A stretch of DNA of 34,332 nt from Bradyrhizobium sp. (GTDB taxonomy: Bacteria > Pseudomonadota > Alphaproteobacteria > Rhizobiales > Xanthobacteraceae), in contig NZ_DAIDJE010000152.1 of the NCBI RefSeq assembly GCF_027451485.1, forward strand, positions 1 through 34,332, in the 5' to 3' direction. The notes beneath the pieces are model-generated. The model was not told where the DNA came from and searched no databases. It saw nothing but the letters and a program-made list of their open reading frames with translations. Shown in pieces: positions 1 through 8,556 of the stretch. Position 1 is the first letter of the stretch. Each line of letters starts with the position of its first letter. Position numbers and translations under genes: made by a program.

Positions 1-145
1 CCTGCTGCGCAAATTCGATCGCGTCTTCGGCCCGGGCCAGCCAAACTTCCTTGCACCGGGAACAGCGGACGGTGCGGCCGGCCTCTCCGAGCTTTGCCGG
101 ATCAATGCCATAGGATGTTGAACAATGAGGACAAACGATTGGCAT
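1..145 (-). CDS. MJ0042-type zinc-ribbon protein, N-terminal part (truncated by window edge)
   Basis: The reverse strand opens with ATG at 145 and stays open to the window edge, giving about 48 residues beginning MPIVCPHCSTSYGI. Two CxxC pairs are visible (C5/C8 and a CSRC pair near residue 30), spaced as in the MJ0042/zinc_ribbon_5 domain found at the N-terminus of many alphaproteobacterial proteins. In family members the ribbon is followed by a variable linker and often a transmembrane DUF3426-like region, which would lie outside the window. The gene is divergent from ftsE. Zinc binding is inferred from the cysteines; the function of the whole protein is unknown. Confidence 0.75.
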   Translation of the reverse strand, partial: MPIVCPHCSTSYGIDPAKLGEAGRTVRCSRCKEVWLARAEDAIEFAQQ

Positions 146-357
146 GGGCCGCTCTCCGCAAGGACCGGTGCCGCGCTTCCGGGATGCATGCCGCGGGGCT
201 TCGGAAGCAGGGCTCCAGGATGCTACAAGGCGACCGTTAACGAATCGGAAACCATAAACAACGCAAAAGCCTTGTTATTCCGGTTCCCGGCTGCAGGCGA
301 AGCCCGGCTGGGGACTTCGAGGTTACCGGCGGCGCCCCTGATCGAACGGAGCTGAAA
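146..357. promoter_or_regulatory. Divergent intergenic region between the zinc-ribbon gene and ftsE
   Basis: This stretch must hold the promoters for both divergent genes. I see no convincing -35/-10 pair. A GANTC site (GAATC, 242-246), the recognition sequence of the alphaproteobacterial cell-cycle methylase CcrM, lies 112 nt upstream of ftsE. One such site is expected by chance in a few hundred bases, so this is only suggestive. The ribosome binding site of ftsE is GGAG just before its TTG start. Confidence 0.3.
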
Positions 358-1017
358 TTGGTTCGGTTCGAAAATGTCGGACTGCGCTACGGGCTCGGCC
401 CGGAGATTTTGCGCGACCTCAGTTTCCTGATTCCCGCCCATTCCTTCCAGTTCCTCACCGGTCCTTCGGGCGCCGGCAAGACCTCGCTGCTGAAGCTGTT
501 GTTTCTGTCGCTGCGGCCGACCCGTGGGCTCGTCAACCTGTTCGGCCACGATGTCTCGCTGCTCGGCAAGGATCAGATCGCGGACCTGCGGAAACGAATC
601 GGAATCGTGTTGCAGGATTTCCGCCTGCTCGACCACATGACGACCTATGAAAACGTCGCGTTGCCGTTCCGTGTCATGGGGCGTGCGGAATCGAGCTATC
701 GCAAGGAAGTGATCGACCTTCTGAAATGGGTTGGCCTCGGCGAGCGCATGGACGCGCTGCCGCCGATCTTGTCCGGTGGTGAAAAGCAGCGCGCGGCAAT
801 TGCGCGCGCGGTCATTTCGCGGCCGCAACTGCTGCTGGCGGACGAGCCGACCGGCAATGTCGATCCGACGCTCGGCCGGAGGCTGTTGCGGCTGTTTATC
901 GAACTGAATAAATCGGGGACTGCAGTCGTGATCGCGACCCATGACATGACCTTGATGGACCAGTACGATGCCAGGCGGCTGGTGCTGCATCAGGGACGGC
1001 TGCATATCTATGAGTAG
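358..1017 (+). CDS. ftsE: Cell division ATP-binding protein FtsE
   Basis: This 219-aa ABC ATPase has the usual FtsE length. It shows Walker A GPSGAGKT (residues 35-42), a Q-loop (LQDFRLLDHMTTYENVALP), the signature LSGGEKQRAAIARA and Walker B LLLADEPTGNVD followed by a switch His (ATHD). FtsE pairs with FtsX at the inner membrane and in studied bacteria couples ATP hydrolysis at the divisome to activation of peptidoglycan hydrolases. The start is TTG, chosen because GGAG lies six bases upstream and MVRFENVGLRYG is the family N-terminus. The gene overlaps ftsX by 8 nt, so the two are almost certainly co-transcribed and translationally coupled. Confidence 0.95.
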   Translation: MVRFENVGLRYGLGPEILRDLSFLIPAHSFQFLTGPSGAGKTSLLKLLFLSLRPTRGLVNLFGHDVSLLGKDQIADLRKRIGIVLQDFRLLDHMTTYENVALPFRVMGRAESSYRKEVIDLLKWVGLGERMDALPPILSGGEKQRAAIARAVISRPQLLLADEPTGNVDPTLGRRLLRLFIELNKSGTAVVIATHDMTLMDQYDARRLVLHQGRLHIYE

Positions 1018-1981
1018 ATCCGACTACGAGCTTGGGCCGCTGGTCGATCTCGGACGCGAGCGTCCGCAGGTGCCGGCGCGAGCCCGTAACATGTCGCCGA
1101 TCGTGCCGCGCGGCTCGATTTCGGGCAGCGCGCTGGTCGCGGTCGTTGCCATCATGACCTTCCTCGCCTCGATCACCACCGGCACAGTCTTGCTGGTGAG
1201 CGCATCCGCCGCGGAATGGCAGTCTGACGTCGCCAGCGAAATAACGATCCAGGTCCGCCCCGCTCCCGGCCGGGATCTTGACCGCGACTCGGCGGGCGTG
1301 GCGGATGCGGTGCGGGCGCAGCCGGGCATTGTCGACGTCAGGGCGTTCACGCGCGAAGAATCAGCCAAATTGCTGGAACCGTGGCTGGGCAGCGGGCTCT
1401 CGCTCGACGAATTGCCAGTCCCACGCGTGCTAGTCGCCCGCGTCCAGCCCGGTTCGGCCGTCGACCTCGAAGTGCTGCGCAGCCGGGTGACGCAGGCCGC
1501 GCCGACTGCGAGCGTCGATGACCACCGGGCCTGGATTGAGCGGATGCGTTCGATGAGCGGCGCCACCGTCATTGCCGGTCTCGGCATTCTGGTTCTGGTG
1601 ATCGTTGCCACGATCATCTCGGTATCATTCGCTACCCGCGGTGCTATGGCGGCGAATCGTCCGATCGTCGAAGTGCTGCATTTCGTGGGCGCAGGCGACC
1701 GCTACATCGCCAACCGCTTCTTGCGGCATTTTCTCAGATTGGGCCTGGAAGGCGGGGTCATCGGCGGGGGCATTGCCATGCTGGTGTTCGGCTTTTCGGA
1801 ATCGATTGCGAACTGGTTCTCAGGGACGCCGGTGGGGGATCAGTTCGCCGCGTTGTTGGGAACGTTTTCGCTGCGTCCGTCAGGCTACCTGGCACTGGCG
1901 GTGCAGGCCGTGGCCATCGCCGCGATAACCGCCTGGGCGTCGCGGCGGACGTTGTTTGCGACGCTCAATGATATTGACTGA
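1010..1981 (+). CDS. ftsX: Cell division ABC transporter permease FtsX
   Basis: This 323-aa protein has FtsX topology: a cytoplasmic N-terminus, one TM helix (around SALVAVVAIMTFLASITTG), a periplasmic domain of roughly 100 residues, then three TM helices (around VIAGLGILVLVIVATIISV, LEGGVIGGGIAMLVFGF and YLALAVQAVAIAAITAW). The ATG at 1010 lies inside the end of ftsE. A longer reading from 968 would overlap ftsE more and is not needed. FtsX is the membrane partner of FtsE; its periplasmic loop recruits hydrolase activators. An M23 (LytM) protein is encoded at 27.8-29.9 kb in this window, but nothing in the sequence links it to FtsX. Confidence 0.93.
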   Translation: MSRSDYELGPLVDLGRERPQVPARARNMSPIVPRGSISGSALVAVVAIMTFLASITTGTVLLVSASAAEWQSDVASEITIQVRPAPGRDLDRDSAGVADAVRAQPGIVDVRAFTREESAKLLEPWLGSGLSLDELPVPRVLVARVQPGSAVDLEVLRSRVTQAAPTASVDDHRAWIERMRSMSGATVIAGLGILVLVIVATIISVSFATRGAMAANRPIVEVLHFVGAGDRYIANRFLRHFLRLGLEGGVIGGGIAMLVFGFSESIANWFSGTPVGDQFAALLGTFSLRPSGYLALAVQAVAIAAITAWASRRTLFATLNDID

Positions 1982-1989
1982 GCTGATGC

Positions 1990-2040
1990 CTCGGACCCGA
2001 GTGCGAAAACCGGTTCCCGTTTACCCGGATCGTGCTTTAG
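1990..2040. repeat. Possible dispersed rhizobial repeat fragment
   Basis: The gap between ftsX and the next gene contains GTGCGAAAACCGGTTCCCG followed by a TTTACCCGGATCGTGCTTTAG segment. From memory this resembles a short intergenic repeat (GGTTTCC...GGATCATGCT) scattered through Bradyrhizobium, Rhodopseudomonas and Mesorhizobium genomes. There is only one copy in the window, so repetition cannot be shown here. Confidence 0.35.
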
Positions 2041-2071
2041 ACTTGGGCCGACGAGGGATCGCTTGATTATC

Positions 2072-2779
2072 ATGAACCGGCCGATGTCAGATCAAGGCGC
2101 TTCGGCGTCCGCAGCGGGGAAGAGATGGCGGGGTGTTATCCTGGGCGCGCTTGCCATTGCATTCGTCGCGGTCGGGGCCGGCTTTATCGGATTCCTGTCG
2201 CAATTGCGCGGCACGGAGATCAAGCCGGCGCGGAATGCCGACGGCATCGTCGTGCTCACCGGCGGAGCGTCGCGCGTCTCCGACGCGATGGAGCTGCTGG
2301 CAGGCGGCTATGGCCGGCGACTCCTGATTTCCGGCGTGCATCCCCTGAGTGGCGCCAGCGATATCTCGCGCTCGCTGCCAGACAACCAGTCGCTGCTGAA
2401 TTGCTGCGTCGACCTCGATCGTTCGGCAGTCAATACCCGCAGCAACGCGGCCGAAACACGGCGCTGGGTGCATGAGAAGGGTTTCAAGTCACTGATCGTG
2501 GTGACATCGAATTATCACATGCCACGCGCCATCGTAGAATTGTCGCACGCGATGCCGGATATCACGCTCATTCCATACGCCGTGGTTGGCGACAAATGGC
2601 GCGAGGAGCCCTGGTGGAGCAATAGTGGAACGCTGCGCCTGGTGTTATCGGAGTATGTAAAATACGTTGCCGCCGAGGTGCGGGTCCGCCTGGCGGACGC
2701 GGGTCTCGACATCATGCACGAAACGACCGACTCCGATATACGCGCGCCGCGCCGGCCTGCAACCGCGCAAGCGAATTGA
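2072..2779 (+). CDS. YdcF family protein (DUF218), membrane anchored
   Basis: This protein of about 235 aa has one N-terminal TM helix (GVILGALAIAFVAVGAGFIGFL) followed by a DUF218 domain. Family motifs are DGIVVLTGG near the start of the domain, NTRSNAAETRRW in the middle and VVTSNYHMPRAIVEL. E. coli relatives (SanA, ElyC, YdcF) affect envelope integrity; the biochemical activity is unsettled. Starts at 2063 (TTG, four bases after GAGGGA), 2072 (ATG) and 2084 (ATG) are all possible. I chose the first ATG. It follows ftsX and overlaps or abuts the acyltransferase gene, so it may belong to one transcription unit with envelope roles. Confidence 0.85.
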   Translation: MNRPMSDQGASASAAGKRWRGVILGALAIAFVAVGAGFIGFLSQLRGTEIKPARNADGIVVLTGGASRVSDAMELLAGGYGRRLLISGVHPLSGASDISRSLPDNQSLLNCCVDLDRSAVNTRSNAAETRRWVHEKGFKSLIVVTSNYHMPRAIVELSHAMPDITLIPYAVVGDKWREEPWWSNSGTLRLVLSEYVKYVAAEVRVRLADAGLDIMHETTDSDIRAPRRPATAQAN

Positions 2780-2790
2780 TCGAGCTGGCG

Positions 2791-3564
2791 ATGGTGTTCA
2801 TTTTCCTGCGGTCGTTGGTCTACAACATACTGTTCTATTTTCTCCTGATCCTCTGGTTCATCGTTGCGATTCCAACCTTTGTGATGCCGCGCGCCGCGTT
2901 GATGACGCTCGTTCGGATTTGGTCGCGGCAGAACACCTGGCTCTTGCGCGTCGTGTGCAAAGTGAAGGTGGAATATCGCGGGGTCGAGAAGATTCCAAAA
3001 GGCCCGCTTGTGGTCGCCTCCAAGCACCAATCGATGTGGGAGACTTTTGGGCTGCTTCCGTGGTTCGATCAGCCGCTTTACATTCTCAAGCGCGAGCTGA
3101 CACGAATCCCGTTCTTTGGCTGGTACGTCATCAAGGCCGGCATGATCGCTGTCGACCGCAGCGCCGGCGGCCGGGCGCTTCTGAAGATGGTGCGGCAGGC
3201 GAGCGAGGAAGTGCGACATGGCCGCCAGCTGATCATTTTTCCGGAGGGCACCCGCAGGCCGCCCGGCGCGCCGCCCGATTACAAACCGGGCGTGGCGCAG
3301 CTTTATGCCAGTTGCCGCGAGAGCTGCCTGCCTGTTGCGCTCAATTCGGGCCTGTTCTGGCCGCGGCGCACCTTCATGCGTTATCCAGGTACGCTCGTTG
3401 TCGAGTTTTTGGATCCGGTGCCGCCGGGCCTGCCGCGAGACGAGTTTTTAGCGCGGATTTCCACTGTGATCGAGGACGCCACCCGCCGGTTGGTCGAGAC
3501 GGGGCAGCGGGAGCAGGCGAAGTTGCTGAGACGCCCGGAAGGTTCGGCCTCAGCCAAAGCCTAA
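2791..3564 (+). CDS. 1-acyl-sn-glycerol-3-phosphate acyltransferase (PlsC family)
   Basis: This 257-aa protein has an N-terminal hydrophobic helix (LVYNILFYFLLILWFIVAI) and PlsC-type motifs. The block-I sequence is KHQSMWET, giving HX4E where the textbook motif is HX4D. Block III is FPEGTRRPPG, and a later proline-containing block is LPVALNSG. The family transfers an acyl group to lysophosphatidate to form phosphatidate at the inner membrane. ATG 2791 is preferred because the mature N-terminus MVFIFLRSL matches rhizobial relatives as I recall them. A TTG at 2776 overlaps the upstream stop and would add five residues. The gene follows the YdcF gene directly and is probably co-transcribed. Confidence 0.88.
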   Translation: MVFIFLRSLVYNILFYFLLILWFIVAIPTFVMPRAALMTLVRIWSRQNTWLLRVVCKVKVEYRGVEKIPKGPLVVASKHQSMWETFGLLPWFDQPLYILKRELTRIPFFGWYVIKAGMIAVDRSAGGRALLKMVRQASEEVRHGRQLIIFPEGTRRPPGAPPDYKPGVAQLYASCRESCLPVALNSGLFWPRRTFMRYPGTLVVEFLDPVPPGLPRDEFLARISTVIEDATRRLVETGQREQAKLLRRPEGSASAKA

Positions 3565-3573
3565 GAACCGGTT

Positions 3574-4146
3574 TCAGCGGTGCAGCGGCGCTTCGTCATG
3601 AAGCATCAGCGCGAGCTGATGCAGTTGCGGATCGCGAAAGCCCTGCGCCTCGATCGATCTGACCGTTTCAAGCACATAGTCGCGGTTGTTTCCGGAGCGG
3701 CCGTGGCCTTGCCGCACGTAGCGCAGCTGGTCAGGCAGCGAGAGCCGGCCGGCATATTGAACATGGCCGCGGTCGACGACATAAGCGAGCGCCGCGACCC
3801 GCTCACGGGGTTCGTTTTCCAGCCAGACCGAGCGCATCACCTCGCGATAGACATGGGTGGTCTGCTCGCGGTCGCGCAAGTAACCGATCACCTCCTCGCG
3901 CCGCTTTGCCGCCACTCGAAATGCAATTCCTCGGCAGGCGCCGCCGCGATCGAGGCCGAGCACCAGCCCGGGTTTTTCCGGGGTCCCGCGATGATCAAAC
4001 GAATAGACGCATAACGCGCGGTGCTCGCCGATCAGCCGCGCCGGCGCCTGCTCGATAAATTCGAATCCCGGCCGCCACATCAGCGAGCCATAGCCGAACA
4101 CCCAGAGATCTTCGTGAGAACGCTTGGAAGGTATTTCGTCGGACAT
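3574..4146 (-). CDS. ChaC-like gamma-glutamylcyclotransferase
   Basis: This 190-aa protein carries the gamma-glutamylcyclotransferase fold signature VFGYGSLMW (residues 16-24) and the later REQTTHVYREV segment, where E94 aligns with the catalytic glutamate of ChaC proteins. The family degrades glutathione to 5-oxoproline and Cys-Gly in the cytoplasm. The length matches bacterial ChaC. The gene is convergent with the acyltransferase (10-nt gap) and divergent from the DUF2125 gene, so it is probably monocistronic. Naming it chaC would imply a link with the cation exchanger ChaA, for which nothing is visible here. Confidence 0.88.
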   Translation of the reverse strand: MSDEIPSKRSHEDLWVFGYGSLMWRPGFEFIEQAPARLIGEHRALCVYSFDHRGTPEKPGLVLGLDRGGACRGIAFRVAAKRREEVIGYLRDREQTTHVYREVMRSVWLENEPRERVAALAYVVDRGHVQYAGRLSLPDQLRYVRQGHGRSGNNRDYVLETVRSIEAQGFRDPQLHQLALMLHDEAPLHR

Positions 4147-4255
4147 TCAACAAATCGCTACCAGAACATCCCTGTGAAACGAAGTGAAATTCGGTTGTTA
4201 CAGCTTGGCAGGTCACCGCTTACATTTGACAAAATTGGCGGCCAATGGTCCGTCT

Positions 4256-5455
4256 ATGACCAGCATGACCCTCGCTCCCGACGCCCCACACCGCCGCTCG
4301 CGGTGGCCGCTTTTCATAATGCCAATCCTGCTCCTGATTGCCGCTGCGGCCTGGAGCGCCTTCTGGTTCTATGCCGTCTCGCAAGCCGAGGTGAAGGCGG
4401 ACGCGTGGCGCGCGCAGGAGGCTAAATCCGGGCGGCGCTATGATTGCGCCAAGCAGTCGGTCGGCGGTTATCCGTTCCGGCTCGAAATGCGATGCGAGGG
4501 GGCGCGCGTCACCCTGACCTCGCAGACGGCGGGCGCGGCGCAGCCGGTCACGGTCAACCTTGGCGAAATCGTTGCTGTCGCACAGGTCTATGATCCCAAA
4601 TTGCTGATCGCGGAATTTCGTGCGCCCGCCACGATCTCCGAATCGCAGAATAGTCCGGCGATGCAGGTGAACTGGAGTTCGGCACGTTCAAGCGTGGTCG
4701 GATTGCCCGCCGTGCCGCAGCGCGGCTCGATCGTGTTTGATAATGTCGCGGTTGATCGCATCAACGGCAGCTCGGTTCAGGTACCGGTGGCGCGCGCCAA
4801 GCACGTCGAATTGCACGGCCGATTGGCCGAAGGCTCCGCGCCCAAGGATCCCGTTATCGAAGCCGTGGTGGAGATCGACGCAGGCAGCGTGCAGGACGTC
4901 CATCCTTTGCTGGCGCGGCCGTTCGCCGCCGATGTTCATGCAAAACTGAGCGGGCTGAAGGATCTCGGGCCAAAACCCTGGCCGCAAAGGCTTCGCGAAC
5001 TGCAAGCCAATGGCGGGCATGTCGAGATCGTCCAGTCGCGCGTTCAGCAGGACGATCTGATTGCGGTTGCCGCGGGCACCCTCGAGCTTGATGCACAGGG
5101 CCGCATCGACGGTGAGTTGCAGATGACGGTTGCCGGTATCGAGAAGATCATTCCGGCGCTCGGCATCGAGAAAATGCTGCAAGATGGCGTGCCGCAGGCA
5201 ACGCTTGACCGCGTTGCGCCGGGGGTTAAGTCGCAGGACGTCACCAACCTGCTCGGGGCGCTCGACAGGGCCATCCCCGGCCTCGGGAAGGTGGTGAAAC
5301 AGAACGCCAATGTTGGCGTTGCCGCCGGCATCAACGCGCTCGGCAAACCGGCGACGCTGGAGGGCAAGCCGGCACGCAGTTTTCCGCTGCGCTTTGCCGA
5401 TGGCATGGTCTATCTCGGCCCGCTGAAGGTGGGCGAAGTGCCGCCGCTGTTCTAG
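4256..5455 (+). CDS. DUF2125 domain-containing envelope protein
   Basis: The protein is about 399 aa. It has a short basic N-terminus (HRRSRW) and a single hydrophobic segment (PLFIMPILLLIAAAAWSAFWF), then a long extracytoplasmic domain with the W-x-A-x-E-A-K-S-G-R-x-Y-D-C-A stretch and the SVGGYPFR motif typical of DUF2125. The function is unknown; the topology suggests a membrane-anchored periplasmic protein. The open frame extends to 4184, but ATG 4256 (or 4265) gives a normal signal-anchor N-terminus. It is divergent from the ChaC gene (109 nt) and convergent with tyrC, ending 3 nt from its stop. Confidence 0.85.
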   Translation: MTSMTLAPDAPHRRSRWPLFIMPILLLIAAAAWSAFWFYAVSQAEVKADAWRAQEAKSGRRYDCAKQSVGGYPFRLEMRCEGARVTLTSQTAGAAQPVTVNLGEIVAVAQVYDPKLLIAEFRAPATISESQNSPAMQVNWSSARSSVVGLPAVPQRGSIVFDNVAVDRINGSSVQVPVARAKHVELHGRLAEGSAPKDPVIEAVVEIDAGSVQDVHPLLARPFAADVHAKLSGLKDLGPKPWPQRLRELQANGGHVEIVQSRVQQDDLIAVAAGTLELDAQGRIDGELQMTVAGIEKIIPALGIEKMLQDGVPQATLDRVAPGVKSQDVTNLLGALDRAIPGLGKVVKQNANVGVAAGINALGKPATLEGKPARSFPLRFADGMVYLGPLKVGEVPPLF

Positions 5456-5458
5456 AAC

Positions 5459-6394
5459 CTACTTTTTCGTCAGTTGTTGATGGGGACGGCCGAAGTCAGG
5501 CGCGGCCGAATCCTGTCCGATCTCGACAATGCCGCGCCGGATCGCGCGGGTGCGCGTAAAATGCTCTAACAACGCCTCGCCGTCGCCGCGCCGGATCGCG
5601 CGGGTGAGCTTCGAGAGGTCCTCGTTGAAGGTGCCGAGCATTTCCAGGACGGCGTCCTTGTTGGCGAGAAAGATGTCGCGCCACATGGTGGGATCGGAGG
5701 CGGCGATGCGGGTGAAATCGCGAAAACCGCCGGCGGAGAACTTTATCACTTCGGATGACGTCACCTGCGCCAGCTCGTCGGCGGTCCCGACGATGGTGTA
5801 GGCGATCAGGTGGGGCAGGTGGCTGGTGATCGCAAGCACGAGGTCATGATGCTCGGGCGTCATCACTTCGACCTTGGCGCCGAGCGCAGTCCAGAACGCC
5901 CGCAGTTTTTCCGTCGCTTTGGCCTCGGTGCCCTCGGGCGGCGTGAGGATGCACCAGCGGTTGATGAAGAGTTCGGCAAACCCAGAATCGGGCCCGGAAT
6001 TCTCGGTGCCCGCCACCGGATGCGCCGGCACGAAATGAACGCCCGCCGGCAAATGCGGCGCCATGTCCTTGACGACCGAAGCCTTGACCGAGCCGACATC
6101 GGAGATGATGGCACCCGGCTTGAGGTGACCCGTGATTTCCGCCGCAACGGGGCCGCAGGCGCCGACCGGGATGCAGAGGATCACGAGGTCCGCGTCTTGA
6201 ACGGCCTCTACGTTGGTCTCGACGACGCGGTCGACGATGCCAAGCTCCATCACGCGCTCGCGGGTCTTTGCCGAGCGCGCGGTGGTGATGATTTCCCCGG
6301 CCAATCCCTGCAGACGTGCGGCGCGCGCAATCGAGCCGCCGATCAGGCCGAAGCCGATCAGCGCGACGCGATCGAAGATTGGCCCGGTACTCAC
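5459..6394 (-). CDS. tyrC: Prephenate/arogenate dehydrogenase (TyrA family)
   Basis: This 311-aa protein has an NAD(P)-binding GFGLIGGS motif (residues 14-21), the [10 protein letters not shown] block that holds a catalytic histidine in the family, and [11 protein letters not shown]. It lacks a fused chorismate mutase or ACT domain, as in the stand-alone TyrC type. It oxidatively decarboxylates prephenate and/or arogenate on the way to tyrosine. The start is GTG at 6394, overlapping the hisC stop in a GTGA box, so translation is coupled. It is the last gene of the operon chorismate mutase-hisC-tyrC. Prephenate versus arogenate preference cannot be read from the sequence. Confidence 0.92.
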   Translation of the reverse strand: MSTGPIFDRVALIGFGLIGGSIARAARLQGLAGEIITTARSAKTRERVMELGIVDRVVETNVEAVQDADLVILCIPVGACGPVAAEITGHLKPGAIISDVGSVKASVVKDMAPHLPAGVHFVPAHPVAGTENSGPDSGFAELFINRWCILTPPEGTEAKATEKLRAFWTALGAKVEVMTPEHHDLVLAITSHLPHLIAYTIVGTADELAQVTSSEVIKFSAGGFRDFTRIAASDPTMWRDIFLANKDAVLEMLGTFNEDLSKLTRAIRRGDGEALLEHFTRTRAIRRGIVEIGQDSAAPDFGRPHQQLTKK

Positions 6395-7488
6395 TTCGCA
6401 CCCATGAATTCGCGCAGGTTTTCCACCACCAGGCGGTTGGCTTCCTCGGTGCCGATCGTCAGCCGCAAGGCATCTGGCAGCTTGTAGTTCTTCAATCCTC
6501 GCAGAACGAGACCCCTCTTGGTGAGAAACACGTCGGCGTCCGCTGCCGTTTTGCCCTTATCGAGCGGGAAATGGATCAGTACGAAATTGGCAACGCTCGG
6601 CGTCACCTTGAGCCCGAGTTTCGTCAGTTCTTCCGTCAGCCTGCTGCGCCACGTCTCGGTGTGGACCCTCGACATCTCCTGATGAGCGGTATCCTCGATG
6701 GCCGCGACCGCCGCGAGCATCGCCGGCGTCGACACGTTGAAGGGCCCGCGGATTCGGTTGCAGGCGTCGACAATGTGGGCGGGCCCGAACATCCAGCCGA
6801 TGCGAAGCGCCGCAAGGCCGTGAATCTTCGAGAACGTGTGAGTCATCACGGTGTTTTCCGTGGTCGCCACCAGTTCGATGCCCATCTCGTAATCGTTGCG
6901 CGACACATAGTCGGCGTAGGCCGCGTCCAGCACGAGCAGCACATGCGCCGGCAGCCCCGCGCGCAAGCGCTTCACCTCGTCGAACGGCAGATAGGTGCCG
7001 GTCGGGTTGTTGGGATTGGCGAGCCAGACGAGCTTGGTGCGCGGCGTGACGCGCTTGAGGATCGCATCGACATCGGCCGTGAATCCGCTTTCCGGCGCGA
7101 CCACGTTGACGGCGCCGTTCGCCATGGTGGCGATCGGGTAGACCAGAAAGCCGTGGGTCGTGGAAATCGCCTCGTCGCCGCGGCCGAGATAGGTGTGCGC
7201 CAGCAGGTTGAGGATCTCGTCGGAGCCTGCGCCGCAGATGATGCGATCCGGATCGAGCCCGAAGGCGCGCCCGATCGCCTCGCGCAGGATGCGGGAGGTG
7301 CCTTCCGGATAATCCTCAAGATGCGCGGCGGCGTTCTTGTAGGCTTCGATCGCCTTCGGCGAAGGGCCGAACGGCGTCTCATTGGCCGAAAGCTTGAACA
7401 CCTTACGCCCCGGCTCGGCCTGCGGGCTCTTGCCGGGCGTATAGGGCGCAATATCGAGAATGCCGGGATTCGGCACGGGTCGGGACAT
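6391..7488 (-). CDS. hisC: HisC-family aminotransferase (histidinol-phosphate or aromatic)
   Basis: This 365-aa class I/II PLP aminotransferase shows [22 protein letters not shown] and the PLP lysine in [16 protein letters not shown] (K221). The family converts histidinol phosphate with 2-oxoglutarate, and many members also transaminate prephenate or aromatic 2-oxoacids. It sits between chorismate mutase and tyrC, 23 nt after the mutase stop, with GGAG seven bases before its ATG. That placement suggests its main job here is aromatic amino acid transamination, as known for the linked hisC/tyrC pair of Zymomonas. Whether it also serves histidine synthesis is open. Confidence 0.92.
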   Translation of the reverse strand: MSRPVPNPGILDIAPYTPGKSPQAEPGRKVFKLSANETPFGPSPKAIEAYKNAAAHLEDYPEGTSRILREAIGRAFGLDPDRIICGAGSDEILNLLAHTYLGRGDEAISTTHGFLVYPIATMANGAVNVVAPESGFTADVDAILKRVTPRTKLVWLANPNNPTGTYLPFDEVKRLRAGLPAHVLLVLDAAYADYVSRNDYEMGIELVATTENTVMTHTFSKIHGLAALRIGWMFGPAHIVDACNRIRGPFNVSTPAMLAAVAAIEDTAHQEMSRVHTETWRSRLTEELTKLGLKVTPSVANFVLIHFPLDKGKTAADADVFLTKRGLVLRGLKNYKLPDALRLTIGTEEANRLVVENLREFMGAK

Positions 7489-7511
7489 CTTTGGCTCCGG
7501 AGTAACGGGGG

Positions 7512-8354
7512 CTATCTCGCCGTTCCGTTAGGGACGGTATAGCGCGTCGCGTGGCTGCCGACGAGGGCCGATGAGCGCACCGAGGCGCCGGCTTCGACGA
7601 GCGCCGACCTGATCTTTTCAAGATGCCCGGCGGCCGCCGACGCCAGAAGCGCCGCGCCGTCGAATGCCGTGTCGGGCACCGCGACGATCTCGGCGATCGG
7701 CGACAGCGCGCGGGCGATTTCCGCATTCCAGCCGGAAACGCGTATGCTCCACGTCTCCACCTCGGTCACCATGGCGCTGTCGGCCACGCGCGACACCACG
7801 AACACCGGCAATGCCGCCGGATGATCGGCGCGCTCGACGAAAGGCAGCCGCGCGATGATCTTGGGCGCATCGTGCGGCTCCAGCGCAATCCACCACGGCG
7901 TGCGGCTGGCGGTTGCCGACACCAGCGCCAGATCGCCCTTGGATTTCGCGACCGCCTCGACCGCGGCCGGCGCATTGAAATGCGATACATAAGGCACCGT
8001 GAAGCCGAAATGAAACCGCGCAGAATCCCGCATCGCCGATTCGCCGACGGAGATGTCGGCATGCACCGAAAAAGGCGCCTGGACATAGGTGAACGTCGAG
8101 ATGATGACGCGCCAGATGCTCTCAACCGTGTCGAGCGGCAGGATGCCGCGATGCCGCTGCACCAGGCGGCGCATCATGTCGGCCTCGCGCGCCGGCCGGA
8201 ACGCCGATCCGACCTCCTGAGTCTGCTTCACCCGGATCAGGCGATCGATGATGTCGCCGCGCTGCATCAACAGGGCGTGCACCTGGGAATCGATCGCGTC
8301 GATCTCCTGGCGCAGTTCGGCGAGCGATGGCGGCGAGGGGGGCGGCTTGGACAT
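7512..8354 (-). CDS. AroQ chorismate mutase with C-terminal prephenate-dehydratase-like module
   Basis: The protein is 280 aa. Residues 10-95 form an AroQ helical domain ([20 protein letters not shown], the RLIRVK segment, then [13 protein letters not shown]), with the basic residues expected for chorismate binding. About 185 residues follow. The segment [20 protein letters not shown]...SRTPWW resembles the AVE-x-G-x-AD segment of prephenate dehydratases, but I cannot find the TRF motif or a clear ACT regulatory motif. The mutase makes prephenate, the substrate for the downstream enzymes. The tail may be a degenerate dehydratase, a regulatory domain or something else; this is inference. It is the first gene of the operon, 465 nt divergent from metX. 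Confidence 0.85.
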   Translation of the reverse strand: MSKPPPSPPSLAELRQEIDAIDSQVHALLMQRGDIIDRLIRVKQTQEVGSAFRPAREADMMRRLVQRHRGILPLDTVESIWRVIISTFTYVQAPFSVHADISVGESAMRDSARFHFGFTVPYVSHFNAPAAVEAVAKSKGDLALVSATASRTPWWIALEPHDAPKIIARLPFVERADHPAALPVFVVSRVADSAMVTEVETWSIRVSGWNAEIARALSPIAEIVAVPDTAFDGAALLASAAAGHLEKIRSALVEAGASVRSSALVGSHATRYTVPNGTAR

Positions 8355-8459
8355 TTTTCAAACCTGACGAAATCTCGCTTCCGTTCTCTCCCATGCCCCG
8401 TCGCGGCGCAAGGGCGCGTCTCGCAATGCAGGGCCGAGGGGCCGATTAACCACGGCCTC
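8355..8459. other. Upstream region of the chorismate mutase operon
   Basis: This gap lies between the chorismate mutase start and the metX promoter. A promoter for the minus-strand operon should be here or within the metX leader, but I see no clear -35/-10 pair. The mutase start has only a weak AGG about ten bases upstream. Confidence 0.3.
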
Positions 8460-8462
8460 GCC

Positions 8463-8491
8463 TTGACGTTGAGGCGCCAAGGGACTAATTT
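8463..8491 (+). promoter_or_regulatory. Sigma-70-type promoter of the metX leader
   Basis: TTGACG at 8463-8468 and TAATTT at 8486-8491 are separated by exactly 17 nt. Transcription would start near 8498, a few bases before the first stem of the SAM-II aptamer (8502). The fit of spacing, sequence and aptamer position makes this one of the better-supported promoters in the window. Confidence 0.7.
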
Positions 8492-8501
8492 TGTGTCGTT
8501 C

Positions 8502-8556
8502 CGTGGTCATTTGAGCCGGCCGGCTTGCAGCCACGTTAAAAAACTCGCTAAACAGG
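8502..8556 (+). ncRNA. SAM-II riboswitch aptamer
   Basis: The sequence has the SAM-II (metA motif) layout. P1 is formed by CGTGGT (8502-8507) and GCCACG (8530-8535). The enclosed loop starts ATTTGAGCC, and the 3' strand contains CTCGCTAAA (8544-8552), which pairs back into the loop to close the pseudoknot. SAM-II binds S-adenosylmethionine and is found almost only in alphaproteobacteria upstream of methionine genes, which fits metX downstream. The aptamer ends about 265 nt before the metX start, unusually far for a motif usually described as controlling translation initiation. It sits directly before two competing hairpins. Confidence 0.88.

Noticed and set aside
1990..2040. Reading the ftsX-YdcF gap as a terminator
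   Set aside because: The segment resembles a dispersed repeat and has no stable stem followed by a T run.
6316..7542. A 408-codon open frame antisense to hisC
   Set aside because: It is rich in Arg, Gly and His as expected for a shadow frame. HisC motifs on the other strand explain the region.
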